DNA of 64,000 nt from Halococcus saccharolyticus DSM 5350 (GTDB lineage Archaea > Halobacteriota > Halobacteria > Halobacteriales > Halococcaceae). The notes below the pieces were generated by a model that saw only the letters and a program-made list of their open reading frames with translations, did not search any database and was not told the DNA's origin. The first letter of the stretch is position 1. Every line of letters begins with the position of its first letter. Positions 1 through 8,393 of the stretch are shown piece by piece. The translations under genes were made by a program, and so were the position numbers. The DNA lies in assembly GCF_000336915.1 (NCBI RefSeq), contig NZ_AOMD01000014.1:18212-82211 (forward strand), in the 5' to 3' direction.

Positions 1-586
1 TGATGTAGAGGGCGTTCTCGATCGATGCGAACCCGAGACCCGCGACCGCACCGTACACCGCGCCGTCGATCACCGCGTCGAAACGCGAACTCCGGTAGGC
101 GTAGATCCTGACTGCGAGCCACTTCACCGTCTCCTCGACCGGTCCGACCACGAGATAGAAAAACCAGACCGTTCCCACCACCGGCACCAGTTCGAACACG
201 TTACCGAATGCGGAGTTGACCAGCGCGGCGAACCCCGCGAACAGTGTCCCGAGCGCGAACGTCGCAGCGAGCAAGGATAGTGGCTCCGCCGACGTCACAT
301 CCGTATGCCAGACGAACGCGACGAGCGCGAGCGCCGGCAGGATCGACAGCAGCGTGAACCCGCCGACGATGGGGTTCGTGACTCGCGTGAGATCGGTGCT
401 CGACAGCAACAACCAGAGGATGGCGAGCGACGCGAGCACCAGGATTAGTTGTGCGGTCGCCTGCAACACCCGATAGAGCGTGACCGCGATCCCGTCGAGC
501 GGCGACCGCACCTCCCACGTCGTCACATCGTAGAGATCGCGCGTCCCGTCGTCGCGCGCCTGCACCGGATCGTGTCCGTCCACCAT
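1..586 (-). CDS. PrsW-family intramembrane metalloprotease, C-terminus cut by window edge
   Basis: The frame starts at ATG 586 and runs off the left edge, leaving about 195 residues. After a soluble acidic N-terminus of about 45 residues come several hydrophobic segments, then a helix carrying the EETVKW motif. Next is SRFDAVIDGAVYGAVAGLGF followed by SIEN. The paired glutamates and the downstream FA..EN motif are typical of PrsW/CPBP-like membrane proteases, where they form the metal-dependent active site; this assignment rests on those motifs. Cleavage of membrane-anchored regulators is the family role; the substrate here is unknown. The gene is divergent from the small frame at 706. The third catalytic motif lies outside the window, so completeness cannot be judged. 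Confidence 0.8.
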   Translation of the reverse strand, partial: MVDGHDPVQARDDGTRDLYDVTTWEVRSPLDGIAVTLYRVLQATAQLILVLASLAILWLLLSSTDLTRVTNPIVGGFTLLSILPALALVAFVWHTDVTSAEPLSLLAATFALGTLFAGFAALVNSAFGNVFELVPVVGTVWFFYLVVGPVEETVKWLAVRIYAYRSSRFDAVIDGAVYGAVAGLGFASIENALYI

Positions 587-643
587 ACCCGCTTCTCGGC
601 CCCCTGTTCCTAACCGTTGTCCCTGTCCGAAAAAACCATGTGA

Positions 644-650
644 TTATATA
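644..650 (+). promoter_or_regulatory. TATA-like box between divergent genes
   Basis: TTATATA lies in a short AT-rich patch between the PrsW gene and the small plus-strand frame. Counting about 26 bases downstream puts initiation near 674-677, just at a 10-codon frame starting at ATG 677. This is a positional inference. Confidence 0.4.
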
Positions 651-705
651 ACATTATCGCCTTTAGGCGTAGATTGATGTGGTTCCGTCGACGAGCCACA
701 GGTCC

Positions 706-855
706 ATGACACCACGAAGCACATCGCGAGGGATTCTTTACGCGACACTCCCGACCGAGAAGTCGGACGAGGAGGAACAACCGACGGCAGTAGAGACGAC
801 AGAGGAACCCACGGCGGCGCGGTCGAACGCCGGCCCCGCTCCTGCGGACGACTGA
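706..855 (+). CDS. Small acidic hypothetical protein (49 aa)
   Basis: ATG 706 opens a 49-residue frame, with a basic start (MTPRSTSRGILYATLPTEK) and then an acidic, Thr/Ala-rich tail ending APADD. Third codon positions are mostly G or C and the composition is haloarchaeal, which favours a real gene. No domain is recognised. The start overlaps, in the ATGA arrangement, the stop of a 10-codon frame (677-709, MWFRRRATGP). That short frame sits where a leaderless transcript from the upstream TATA box would begin. It could be a leader peptide or chance. The 49-residue frame could also be non-coding; length alone gives little support. Confidence 0.4.
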   Translation: MTPRSTSRGILYATLPTEKSDEEEQPTAVETTEEPTAARSNAGPAPADD

Positions 856-899
856 TTCGACGGACCCCTTCTCCGCTGGTTACTCTCGCCGAGCGTGAG

Positions 900-2222
900 C
901 TACGCCGACTCGATTTCGACGTACCGTACCTGCACGTCGACCGGACCGGGATCGACGATCACTCCCGGGAAATCGAGTGTCCCGAGTGCGCCGTCGATGC
1001 GTTGATCGAGCGGTGCGGCGAGACTCGCCGATTCGCTATCCGGCGGTTGGCCGACGACGACGGTCACGTTCGTCGGTTCACGTGGCGGGACGGGATCGTC
1101 GTAGCCGAACTGGACGTTGAGGAGCGTGAGCTGCTCGTACTCGGGTTGGTCGAGGAGTTCCTCGACATCGCCCCGAACCTCCTGTTCGAACGTCGCGGTG
1201 CGGTAGGAGTCGTAGGTCACGACGCCGAGAAAGAGGGACAGAACGAGGATCGCGGCCACTAGCGCGCCGACGCGCTTGCGGGTGGCGCGCCGCGCGGTAT
1301 CCTCCTTGAACCAGTGGTCTGGCCGATAGCCTCGATACCAGAGCACCGCGAGCGCGGTTACGTTGATCGAGAGCACGTTCACGAGCACCAGCACTGTGGA
1401 TCCGAGCACGGTCCCGGGCAGCCCCCACGCGATCCCGATCCCGATCACGCCGAGCGGCGGGACCAGCGCCGCCGCGATCATCACGCCGACGATCGCGGCC
1501 GACACGCCCGAGGCAAGGCTTGCCGCGCCCGCCACGCCCGCCCCGAGCGCGACCGCGAGCGAGAGGAAGTCCGGTGTGAGCCGCCCCCTGACTTGGCTGA
1601 TCGCGAGCACGTCGGTGCCCGGTGGGATCACGTTCGTCACTCTGGCGAGGCCGGCGAACGCGGTGGCGGCGACGATCGCAATGGCGAGCCCCACGGCTTG
1701 GAGTCTGAGCCCCGTGCGGAACATCTCGCGATCGTCGACCACGGTCCCGACGGCGGTCGACATCGCCGGACCGATCAGCGGCGCGATCACCATCGATCCC
1801 ACCACCACCGCCGGCGAGTCGAGCAGGAGGCCGGCGGTGGCGACCACCGCACTCACGATCGTCATCACAAGATAGGTTCCGGTGGTAGGAACGAGCTCTC
1901 TGGCACGTGCGTGAAGCTCCTCGCGTGCGATCCGCTTGTCGGTGTCTTCCTCGTCGTAACGTTCTTCTAGCTGGTCGAATCGGCGTGAAACCACGGTTTC
2001 GGCATCGAGAACGACAGTGTAAGCGTCCTCGTCGATCCCGGTCTCGCGGAGCCGATCGAGCACTGGCTCGACCGCAGTCGTCGGCAATGGAAAGGAAACC
2101 ACTCCGGTGAACTCCCGGCCACTCGTCTCCTCGGTCAGCACGTAGTCGATTCCCTCGTCGTCGAGGGTGCGGAGGATCGCTTCGCGCTTGCCTGCCGGGA
2201 TCGTCACCTGGACCAGTCGCAC
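900..2222 (-). CDS. DUF389 (TIGR00341-type) multi-pass membrane protein
   Basis: 440 residues. The N-terminal 100 residues are a soluble acidic domain (MRLVQVTIPAGKREAILRTL) that looks like a small ACT/ferredoxin-like sensor fold. It is followed by about six membrane segments, including the DUF389 hallmark stretch SPAVVVGSMVIAPLIGPAMS, and then by a soluble C-terminal tail of about 110 residues after the last helix. Family members are widespread in haloarchaea and have no established substrate; transport or sensing is only a guess. ATG 2222 is the natural start because the LVQVTIP motif lies at the very N-terminus of relatives. The gene stands alone, convergent with the small frame at 706. 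Confidence 0.85.
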   Translation of the reverse strand: MRLVQVTIPAGKREAILRTLDDEGIDYVLTEETSGREFTGVVSFPLPTTAVEPVLDRLRETGIDEDAYTVVLDAETVVSRRFDQLEERYDEEDTDKRIAREELHARARELVPTTGTYLVMTIVSAVVATAGLLLDSPAVVVGSMVIAPLIGPAMSTAVGTVVDDREMFRTGLRLQAVGLAIAIVAATAFAGLARVTNVIPPGTDVLAISQVRGRLTPDFLSLAVALGAGVAGAASLASGVSAAIVGVMIAAALVPPLGVIGIGIAWGLPGTVLGSTVLVLVNVLSINVTALAVLWYRGYRPDHWFKEDTARRATRKRVGALVAAILVLSLFLGVVTYDSYRTATFEQEVRGDVEELLDQPEYEQLTLLNVQFGYDDPVPPREPTNVTVVVGQPPDSESASLAAPLDQRIDGALGTLDFPGVIVDPGPVDVQVRYVEIESA

Positions 2223-2279
2223 ACGCGGTGCTCTCGGCGGATGGTCAAATATCCGTGGATGTACTGTTGGTCAGATACC

Positions 2280-2510
2280 GTGCTTTTGGTGGCAGTGGCG
2301 CGCGGGAGCAAAGCGACTCGCGCGAGGTCTGCACGAGCGGTACGAGGCGCGAACGGAGTGAGCGCCTCGATGCGAACGGGGAGCATAGCGACCCGTGAGC
2401 GAAGCGAGTACAGGCTCGTCAGAGCGGCGCTCTGACGGTGGATGAGCGGAGCGAGCGGCGCGAGCGGAGCGAATCGGTTGGGGAGGGCGTGGCCTGCGAC
2501 CTCTCATTTG
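2280..2510. repeat. Degenerate GAGCG-(A/G)AGCGAG repeat tract in a gene-free gap
   Basis: The gap 2223-2639 has no convincing gene. Its centre is built from imperfect copies of a short unit such as GAGCGAAGCGAG, GGAGTGAGCG and GAGCGGAGCGAGCG. It also holds a small inverted repeat (CAGAGCGGCGCTCTG at about 2420-2434). All six frames give Arg/Ser-rich peptides typical of non-coding repeat DNA. Similar low-complexity tracts lie between many haloarchaeal genes and are probably neutral or structural. A related tract follows engB at 3270-3380. Confidence 0.6.
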
Positions 2511-2639
2511 CGTCGTGATTCGTCACAGACGAGTTGGCTGCCGTCTCCGAGTTCGAGGCAACGCTGTTCAACGACTTCCGGCCGAACGAATGCGACACTC
2601 GGTAGGGAGAGTTAACCGATCGCAACCGGTACACCAGTC

Positions 2640-3257
2640 ATGTTCGAGGGACGCCCGAATCGCGGCGCGGAGATCGTCTTCTGCGGTCGGTCGAACGTCG
2701 GCAAGTCCACGCTGCTCCGCGAGCTCACGGGGCACGACTTCCAGACTGGACAGAAACCAGGTGTGACGCGCTCGCCCGGCCACTACGACTGGAACCCCGA
2801 GGATTTCGTGCTTACCGATCTTCCGGGATTCGGGTTCATGTCCGGCGTTCCGGATGAGGACCGTGAGCGGATCAAGACCGACGTCGTCCAGTACATCGAA
2901 ACCCACGCTGAGAAAATCCTCGTGGGAGTGCTCGTGATCGACGGCAAGAGCGCCGTCGATATCATCGATCGCCATACAGAGCGCGGTGACATCCCTCACG
3001 ACGTCGAACTGTTCGATTTCCTCCGCGACGTCGGAATCCCCACCGTGGTCGCGGTCAACAAGATGGACAAGGTCGACGACCGCGACGAGCGGCTGAACGC
3101 CATCTGCGAGCGCCTCGGCCTCCCCTCGCCGTGGCAGCAGTGGCAGGACACGATCGCACCGGTGAGCGCGAAACGCGGCTCGATCGGCCCACTGACCGAC
3201 GCGATCGGTTCCCATCTCCACGAACAGAAACGTGACGACCTCCTGAAGTTCTTCTAG
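2640..3257 (+). CDS. engB: GTP-binding protein EngB (YihA/YsxC family)
   Basis: 205 residues, a full-length small Ras-like GTPase. The visible motifs are G1 GRSNVGKST (residues 16-24), the switch threonine in GVTRSPG (about 43), G3 DLPGFGF (60-66), G4 NKMD (about 140) and G5 SAKRG (about 178). This arrangement is diagnostic of EngB, a GTPase linked to large ribosomal subunit assembly in bacteria and conserved in archaea. The start at ATG 2640 leaves the usual short N-terminus before G1. It stands alone, flanked on both sides by repeat-rich non-coding DNA. Confidence 0.93.
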   Translation: MFEGRPNRGAEIVFCGRSNVGKSTLLRELTGHDFQTGQKPGVTRSPGHYDWNPEDFVLTDLPGFGFMSGVPDEDRERIKTDVVQYIETHAEKILVGVLVIDGKSAVDIIDRHTERGDIPHDVELFDFLRDVGIPTVVAVNKMDKVDDRDERLNAICERLGLPSPWQQWQDTIAPVSAKRGSIGPLTDAIGSHLHEQKRDDLLKFF

Positions 3258-3542
3258 AACCCACCTTTTCCTTCGGGGGTTCGCTCGCTACGCTCGCTCA
3301 ACCCCTCGCAAAAATCTGGACCAAAAACACCCGCTCGCTCACTCGCTCCGCTCGATCGCTCGCGGTGCGATCGCTGGCGCTTTCCACGACCGCAACTGCA
3401 CCGCCCGAGCCCTCGGCCGCGAGGTGCGAGCGGAGAGGAACGACCCGCGAGCCGCGAAACGCCTTTGCCCTCGACCCACCAGGTCCGCAACCGCACCGCT
3501 TTCCGCACGCGATCGGACGACGAGCGAAAATCCATCACCGAC
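3258..3542. repeat. Repeat-rich gap with GCTCGCTC-type units
   Basis: Between engB and the convergent DUF3179 gene lies a 285-base gap. Its first 120 bases contain many copies of CGCTCGCT, TCGCTCGCTACGCTCGCTC being the longest perfect run, which is the complement of the unit seen at 2280-2510. No frame has haloarchaeal codon or amino-acid character. It may include the transcription ends of both genes (a TTTT run lies just after the engB stop). Confidence 0.5.
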
Positions 3543-4421
3543 TCAAATCGTTCCCGAGTGTGGCGGCGGGAGCAGGACTTCCGTATCGGGGTGAGCGGCG
3601 CGCCACTCGCCCCACGTGGTGAACGACGAGGGCACGATCGTGAGTGTCTCGCCGGTTTGTGGTCCACAGATCGCCCGTGCGAGGATCTGACTCCAGTAGC
3701 TCCGGGTCGCGAGGTCGTACATCACGAGGTTGCCGTTGTTCCTGATCGCTGCGTCGGTTCGGTTGCCGTGTGCGGCCCCGAACACCTGTCCCTCGGCCTC
3801 GCTCGCGGCCTCGTACACCCGAGGAGCCTGCCAGAGCAGTCCGGAGACGCCGAAGATCGTCTCCTGGCCGTTCACCCTGCGCTCGGCGACGAGGCCGCTC
3901 TGACAGAGCGGACAGTACGTGACGATCACCGGACCGGCGAGGTCGTCGCCGGACGAGGCCTGACGAGTCTTCGAGGCCGGCTCGATTACGTCGTTCACGA
4001 TTTCGTGGACCCACAGCACCGACAGCGGGTACGCACGCGGCGTCTCGCCAGCCAGCCCGATGACCGTCTGTTCGTCGGCCAGCCCGGTCTGGTCCCGGAA
4101 GTAGTACTTCTCTTCGGCGTCGATCCCGGACCAATCGGTGGCGAACGCGGGTTCAGTGACGGCGTCGATACCGAAGTCCTCGTTTATCTCCTCGGTACAG
4201 ACGTCCGACGGCAATCCCTCTTCGGCCAGCGAGTCGATGGACACCGCTTCGGTGGTGGTGGATGCTGCGGTGGTCCGAGCGTCGCCCGGATCGGTCGGCG
4301 CAGTGGACGCGTTCGACACGTCGGCATCGGTGTCTCGATCGCCGATCAGACCGCCGAGACAACCCGAAATTCCGAGGGCGGGAACCGTACCGACGCCCGT
4401 GAGGAACCTCCGGCGGTTCAT
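3543..4421 (-). CDS. DUF3179 domain exported lipoprotein
   Basis: 292 residues. The N-terminus MNRRRFLTGVGT followed by LGISGC gives a Tat-type twin-arginine signal with a lipobox cysteine at residue 21, so the mature protein is probably a lipid-anchored cell-surface protein. A Thr/Ala/Asp-rich linker (25-60) follows, then the DUF3179 domain. Its hallmarks are TGLADEQTVIGL, the cysteine pair in PVIVTYCPLCQSG and the Trp-rich TRSYWSQ, and the domain ends PDTEVL. The conserved CPLC cysteines suggest metal or redox chemistry, but no activity is established. It is convergent with engB; the next gene at 4520 is divergent. Confidence 0.85.
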   Translation of the reverse strand: MNRRRFLTGVGTVPALGISGCLGGLIGDRDTDADVSNASTAPTDPGDARTTAASTTTEAVSIDSLAEEGLPSDVCTEEINEDFGIDAVTEPAFATDWSGIDAEEKYYFRDQTGLADEQTVIGLAGETPRAYPLSVLWVHEIVNDVIEPASKTRQASSGDDLAGPVIVTYCPLCQSGLVAERRVNGQETIFGVSGLLWQAPRVYEAASEAEGQVFGAAHGNRTDAAIRNNGNLVMYDLATRSYWSQILARAICGPQTGETLTIVPSSFTTWGEWRAAHPDTEVLLPPPHSGTI

Positions 4422-4519
4422 GATCCGTTTCGGTGCCCCACCCGCTTAGCCCGTTCGCGCTCGGGCGGCGTCGGCTCACAACCCCTACACCGAAGACGAC
4501 GGAGCTCCTCGATCGAGTC

Positions 4520-4792
4520 GTGAGCGGGTACATCATCGAGATCAAACCGTCCGCCCGGCGAAGCAGTCGAGTCGCCGGCGAGTGGGTCCACGAATCCGGC
4601 CCACGACGACGGTTCGCATCGAAGGCACTCGCCCGCGAGTGGGCTCGGACGGCGAGCGCCGACGAACCCGTCTGGGTGCAGGACGTTCCGGCCCACGATC
4701 CGAGTCCGGTCGATGGCTATCTCGTCGGCGGCCGGCGCACCACCGGTTCCCGGGCCACGGCAGGCAGCCAGTCGTCGCTCGACGGCGAGTAA
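4520..4792 (+). CDS. Small conserved haloarchaeal protein of unknown function (90 aa)
   Basis: I place the start at GTG 4520 (VSGYIIEIKPSARRSSRVAG) because the residues upstream in the same frame are basic and proline-rich and do not resemble the rest. The frame then reads GEWVHESGPRRRFASKALAR, EWARTASADEPVWVQDV and PSPVDGYLVGGRR. This pattern, a short W/E-rich body and a GYLVGGRR end, matches from memory a small uncharacterised haloarchaeal family. No domain or catalytic residues are recognised. It is divergent from the DUF3179 gene and 42 bases upstream of the small membrane protein, possibly co-transcribed. Confidence 0.6.
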   Translation: MSGYIIEIKPSARRSSRVAGEWVHESGPRRRFASKALAREWARTASADEPVWVQDVPAHDPSPVDGYLVGGRRTTGSRATAGSQSSLDGE

Positions 4793-4834
4793 GCCGAACA
4801 CGACGCTTTTGCCCCCATAGCGCGAACCGCGAGC

Positions 4835-5041
4835 ATGGCCGAATCACCGGGCGAGCCAGCGATGAGCCGAAAGCGCGCGGCCCTCGCCGTGCTCCCGTTT
4901 CTCCTGATCGGGCTGACGGGACTCGTATTCGTGCTCCGATCGGGTCTCGATTTACTGTGGGGGCTCGCCATCCTGCCACCGATCCTGTTCACCTGTGTCC
5001 TCGCGTGGATCGCCTTTCGAAGCGGCTTCGCGGATCGATAG
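4835..5041 (+). CDS. Small two-helix membrane protein
   Basis: 68 residues with two predicted membrane helices, AVLPFLLIGLTGLVFVL and LLWGLAILPPILFTCVLAWI, separated by a short polar loop, ending in GFADR. ATG 4835 and ATG 4862 (MSRKRAALAVL) are both possible; the second gives a tidier positive N-terminus directly before the first helix. Function unknown. It precedes the 3' end of the tRNA-Ser gene, which is on the other strand. Confidence 0.65.
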   Translation: MAESPGEPAMSRKRAALAVLPFLLIGLTGLVFVLRSGLDLLWGLAILPPILFTCVLAWIAFRSGFADR

Positions 5042-5087
5042 CTCGAGCAGCACGAGCGCAGCGCTATCGAGTTGCTGTGTCGAGAAG

Positions 5088-5172
5088 CGCCGGGGGTGAG
5101 ATTTGAACTCACGAGTCCGTGAGGACAGTTGCTTTCGAGGCAACCGCCTTGGCCAGGCTAGGCTACCCCGGC
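5088..5172 (-). tRNA. tRNA-Ser, anticodon CGA
   Basis: Read on the minus strand, the 7-base acceptor arms GCCGGGG (5172-5166) and CCCCGGC (5095-5089) pair perfectly, with G at the discriminator position (5088). The anticodon arm is GTTGC-CTCGAAA-GCAAC, giving anticodon CGA for codon UCG. The long variable arm (TGTCCTCACGGACTC region) is the class II feature of serine tRNA, and the T-arm carries GTTCAAATC. CCA is not encoded and no intron is evident. Confidence 0.95.
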
Positions 5173-5261
5173 TTCACCGACCGTTCGCCCGACGCCACTT
5201 TATTGGTTTCGATCTCGCACGCATCGCCATCGATAAGCGGCTCGGTTCCGGGAGTGTGCGC

Positions 5262-6224
5262 ATGGAAGCCACGGACGCGGCCGTTGCGGATGCAGGTGAG
5301 GACATCGACACGGTGCTCGATGCGCTCTCCGCGACCGTCATCGCCGATCGGGAGCTCTTAGAAACCGTGCTGCTCGGCGTACTCGCCCGCGGCCACGTCC
5401 TGCTGGAGGACGTCCCCGGCACCGGGAAAACCCTGATCGCCCGGAGCGTCGCCCGCACGCTCGGACTCAGCTTCTCTCGCGTGCAGTTCACTCCCGACCT
5501 CCTGCCCGCGGACGTGACCGGCACGCACGTCTACAACGAGGGCACCGGCGAGTCCGAGTTCTCGTCCGGTCCGGTGTTCGCGAACGTCGTCCTTGCCGAC
5601 GAGATCAACCGTGCGCCGCCGAAGACCCAGGCCGCGTTGTTGGAGGCGATGGAGGAGCGTCAGGTCACTGCCGACGGTGAGACCCACGACCTCCCCGAAC
5701 CGTTCTTCGTGCTCGCCACCCAGAACCCCGTCGAGATGGCGGGCACGTTCGAACTCCCCGAGGCCCAAGTCGATCGATTCCTCGTCAAGACTGCCATCGG
5801 CTATCCCGACGAGGCTGGCGAGACCGAACTCCTCCGTCGACGAGCCGACCGAGATCGTCGGAGTCCGACCGCAAACGAGGTGCTCTCGACCGACGAGGTG
5901 CGTGCGCTCCAGGACGTTCCCGAGTCGATTCGCGTCGAGGAGGACCTGCTCGAGTACATGGTCGCACTGTCGCGGGCGACCCGCGAGCGCTCCGAATGTG
6001 ACGTTGGCGTGTCGCCCCGCGGGACCCAGCGGCTGTTCGAGGCCACCCGCGTTCGAGCAGTGCTTTCGGGCCGCGAGTACGTTACCCCCGAGGACGTCAA
6101 GCGGGTCACGCGGTCGGTGCTCGCCCATCGGCTCGTGCTCACGCCCGACGCCGCCGTCGAGGGTGTCGACAAGCGAAGCGTGATCGAGGACGTGCTCGAC
6201 GAGGTGCCGGTCCCGACGGTCTGA
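5262..6224 (+). CDS. MoxR-family AAA+ ATPase
   Basis: 320 residues from ATG 5262; an in-frame extension upstream runs through the tRNA and is rejected. Walker A is DVPGTGKT (50-57), Walker B VVLADEIN (110-117), sensor 1 LATQNPVEMAGTFELPEAQ (152-170), followed by the arginine-finger region QVDRFL and a C-terminal lid domain with GVSPRGTQRL. This is a typical full-length MoxR ATPase, thought to act as a chaperone inserting metal cofactors or remodelling partner von Willebrand-type proteins. Its usual partners (DUF58, DUF4129 genes) form an operon of opposite orientation 1.7 kb away rather than following it directly. Confidence 0.9.
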   Translation: MEATDAAVADAGEDIDTVLDALSATVIADRELLETVLLGVLARGHVLLEDVPGTGKTLIARSVARTLGLSFSRVQFTPDLLPADVTGTHVYNEGTGESEFSSGPVFANVVLADEINRAPPKTQAALLEAMEERQVTADGETHDLPEPFFVLATQNPVEMAGTFELPEAQVDRFLVKTAIGYPDEAGETELLRRRADRDRRSPTANEVLSTDEVRALQDVPESIRVEEDLLEYMVALSRATRERSECDVGVSPRGTQRLFEATRVRAVLSGREYVTPEDVKRVTRSVLAHRLVLTPDAAVEGVDKRSVIEDVLDEVPVPTV

Positions 6225-6662
6225 GCAACAGACCGACGACACTCCACGGGAACGAGCGGTCCCGAAGCACCTGCCAGCGAACCACGACCGCCGTAGGACG
6301 ACCCAGATCTCGCCTCTCACAGTAGTCTGTTCGGAATGAGCGATGTCCTGCCGTTACGGTTTGGCACAGCACATTCTGATCAGTGGTATCCGATTCCAGA
6401 AGTGGTGTTTCCGATCGAAGACGGTCTGTGCTTTGTGGCCCTGGATCGATACGGGCTGGAAAGTATACATTCCTATTAGAGTCGCGCGTCCTCCCACACT
6501 TTCCAGCATTGATTGCTACTGATAACGTACCGTTAGATATCAGCCACTCGAACGAGGTGCAGACGATTCGATCGATTTTACCCGTCTGACGACCCGACGA
6601 GCCTGAAACAGTCCGAAACGATGTGGAACGAGTGAAGCGTTCATGATCTGGTAACTCATGGT
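6225..6662. other. 438-base gap, no gene seen
   Basis: Between moxR and the DUF4397 lipoprotein gene. Base composition drops towards 6380-6600 and the only frames (for example 6383-6589) lack haloarchaeal composition. An AT-rich stretch around 6464-6480 (AAGTATACATTCCTATTAGA region) could be a promoter, but it is far from the next start. Confidence 0.5.
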
Positions 6663-7700
6663 ATGGGTGCTGAGAACATGTCCAAGAAAATTTTCGGCGA
6701 GAGCGGTACAGTCTTCCCGTCTAGACGCGTGCTCGCGGTCGGCCTCGTCGCACTGGCGTTGGTGCTCGCCGGCTGCGGCGGTGGCGGCGACGGTGGCGGA
6801 AATGGAACCGCCGGTGAGGCCACCGATGCAGCTGGTGAAACGACCGCAGCGGCGGATGAAGCAACTGAGGCAGCAGACGAGACGACCGAGATGGATGAGA
6901 CGACTGAAGCAGGTGAAACGACCGAGGCAGCGGAGACTACCGAAGCAGGCGAAACGACAATGGGCGAGACAACGATGGGTGAGACGACCATGGCCGAGAC
7001 GACGGCAATGAATGGGTCGGGTGGGATGGATGGCAACGCTTCGCTTCGCGTGGCGCACATGTCTCCTGACGCACCGAACGTCGACGTCTACGTCAACAAC
7101 GAGACGTTCCTCGAAGACGTGCCCTTCGGTACGATCAGCAACTACACCTCGGTGCCGCCGGGCGAGTACGCTGTAGCGATCACGGCTGCCGGTAATCGGA
7201 GCGCCGAAGTCTTCAGCGGTAACGTCACCGTTGAGGAGGCCGCGTACACGGTGACCGCGACGGGTGAGATCAGCGAAGATGCCGAAACGAGCTTCGCGCC
7301 GCTGATCCTCGAAGACGAGGCCGCTTCCGGCGAGAACGCTTCAGTCCGAGTGGTTCACGTGTCACCGGATGCAGGACCGGTCGACGTAACCGTGAACTCG
7401 ACGGGTGCCGCGATTGCCGACAACGCCACCTTCGGTAACGCGACCGATTACGTTGAGGTCCCCGCTGGCGATTACACTCTCGATATCCGTGGTGCGACCG
7501 CGGACAATGACGGTCCGATCGTGGCGAGCGTTGACGTGAGTGTCGAGGGCGGCACCGCCTACAGCGCGTTCGCTGCGGGCTACGTGGCTCCCGATGATGC
7601 TCCAGCCGACACACCGTTCGAGGTCATCCTGACGACCGATGGCATGACCGCCTCGATGTCGAACGGAACCGCAGCAACCACGACCGAGGCCGAATCCTGA
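6663..7700 (+). CDS. DUF4397 lipoprotein with two copies of the domain
   Basis: 345 residues. RRVLAVGLVALALVLAGC gives a signal peptide with lipobox cysteine at residue 38. It is followed by GGGG and a long low-complexity linker (about 45-115) of repeated E(A/M)xETT units such as GETTMGETTM, a likely glycosylated stalk. Two DUF4397 domains follow: one from ASLRVAHMSPDAPNVDVYVN (about 122-215), the other from SVRVVHVSPDAGPVDVTVN (about 225-325). Each has the conserved HxSPDAxxVDVxVN opening. Such proteins are surface-exposed and of unknown function. ATG 6663 or the in-frame ATG 6678 (MSKKIFGESG) may be the true start. Confidence 0.85.
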   Translation: MGAENMSKKIFGESGTVFPSRRVLAVGLVALALVLAGCGGGGDGGGNGTAGEATDAAGETTAAADEATEAADETTEMDETTEAGETTEAAETTEAGETTMGETTMGETTMAETTAMNGSGGMDGNASLRVAHMSPDAPNVDVYVNNETFLEDVPFGTISNYTSVPPGEYAVAITAAGNRSAEVFSGNVTVEEAAYTVTATGEISEDAETSFAPLILEDEAASGENASVRVVHVSPDAGPVDVTVNSTGAAIADNATFGNATDYVEVPAGDYTLDIRGATADNDGPIVASVDVSVEGGTAYSAFAAGYVAPDDAPADTPFEVILTTDGMTASMSNGTAATTTEAES

Positions 7701-7886
7701 GCAGCACCGGCCGGTCGAACTGATATCTCAACCGAAGCCGGTACGGCCGATCGTGGCCGCCGGCACGAATTTTTCGCAGGGCAAAAGGGGGCAGCTACGT
7801 CGCTGTGGGACAGCACTACCGAGTCGGCAGACAAACAGCCGAATCCGATCGCTCCAAAGACGGACTACACGGACGCCATCGTCGGA

Positions 7887-8393
7887 TCACGGCCGGAGCA
7901 CGACGACCAGCACCACCGCCCCGCACAGCAGCGCGATCGGGACGAGCGCCGTTCCGCCATCGGCGGTGCGGAAGAGTACCATCCCGATCACCGCCGGGAT
8001 CGCTGCCGTCACGACGCTCGCCCCAGCATGGACGAGTTCGAGGCGCGCGGTGCCGGCCTCGCGCCCGAGTTCCTCGCCAACGTCGATCCCGAAGGTGGCG
8101 ATGTCCCACGCGACCACTGCAGCGGCGGTGGCGAACACCACCGCGACTGCGGGCGCGCCCACGAGTCCAGCGAGAACAACACCACAGAACAGCCCCGCGC
8201 CGCCGAGCGTGACGGCGGTCCGCCAGCCACGGACGAGACCGAGCCCCACGAGCACGAACCCGAGACCCCCGGCCGCGAGCGAAACGGTGCTGACGGCGAG
8301 CGCGAGCGTTCCCAGGAAGCTCGTGGCGAGCGCGAGTCCGACGCTGATCCGTGCGGGCGAGTCGTCGATCGGCGGCGTAGCGGTCGCGCTCAC
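7887..8393 (-). CDS. DUF7519-type membrane protein, last gene of the DUF58 operon
   Basis: 168 residues, almost entirely hydrophobic with about five membrane helices. Its start overlaps the DUF58 stop (ATGA, 8390-8393), so it is translationally coupled. The position and Ala/Val/Gly-rich topology match the small membrane protein that ends the haloarchaeal DUF4129-DUF7269-DUF58 operon (DUF7519, named from memory). No catalytic residues are visible. It probably serves the membrane complex formed with the other operon products; function unknown. Confidence 0.65.
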   Translation of the reverse strand: MSATATPPIDDSPARISVGLALATSFLGTLALAVSTVSLAAGGLGFVLVGLGLVRGWRTAVTLGGAGLFCGVVLAGLVGAPAVAVVFATAAAVVAWDIATFGIDVGEELGREAGTARLELVHAGASVVTAAIPAVIGMVLFRTADGGTALVPIALLCGAVVLVVVLRP

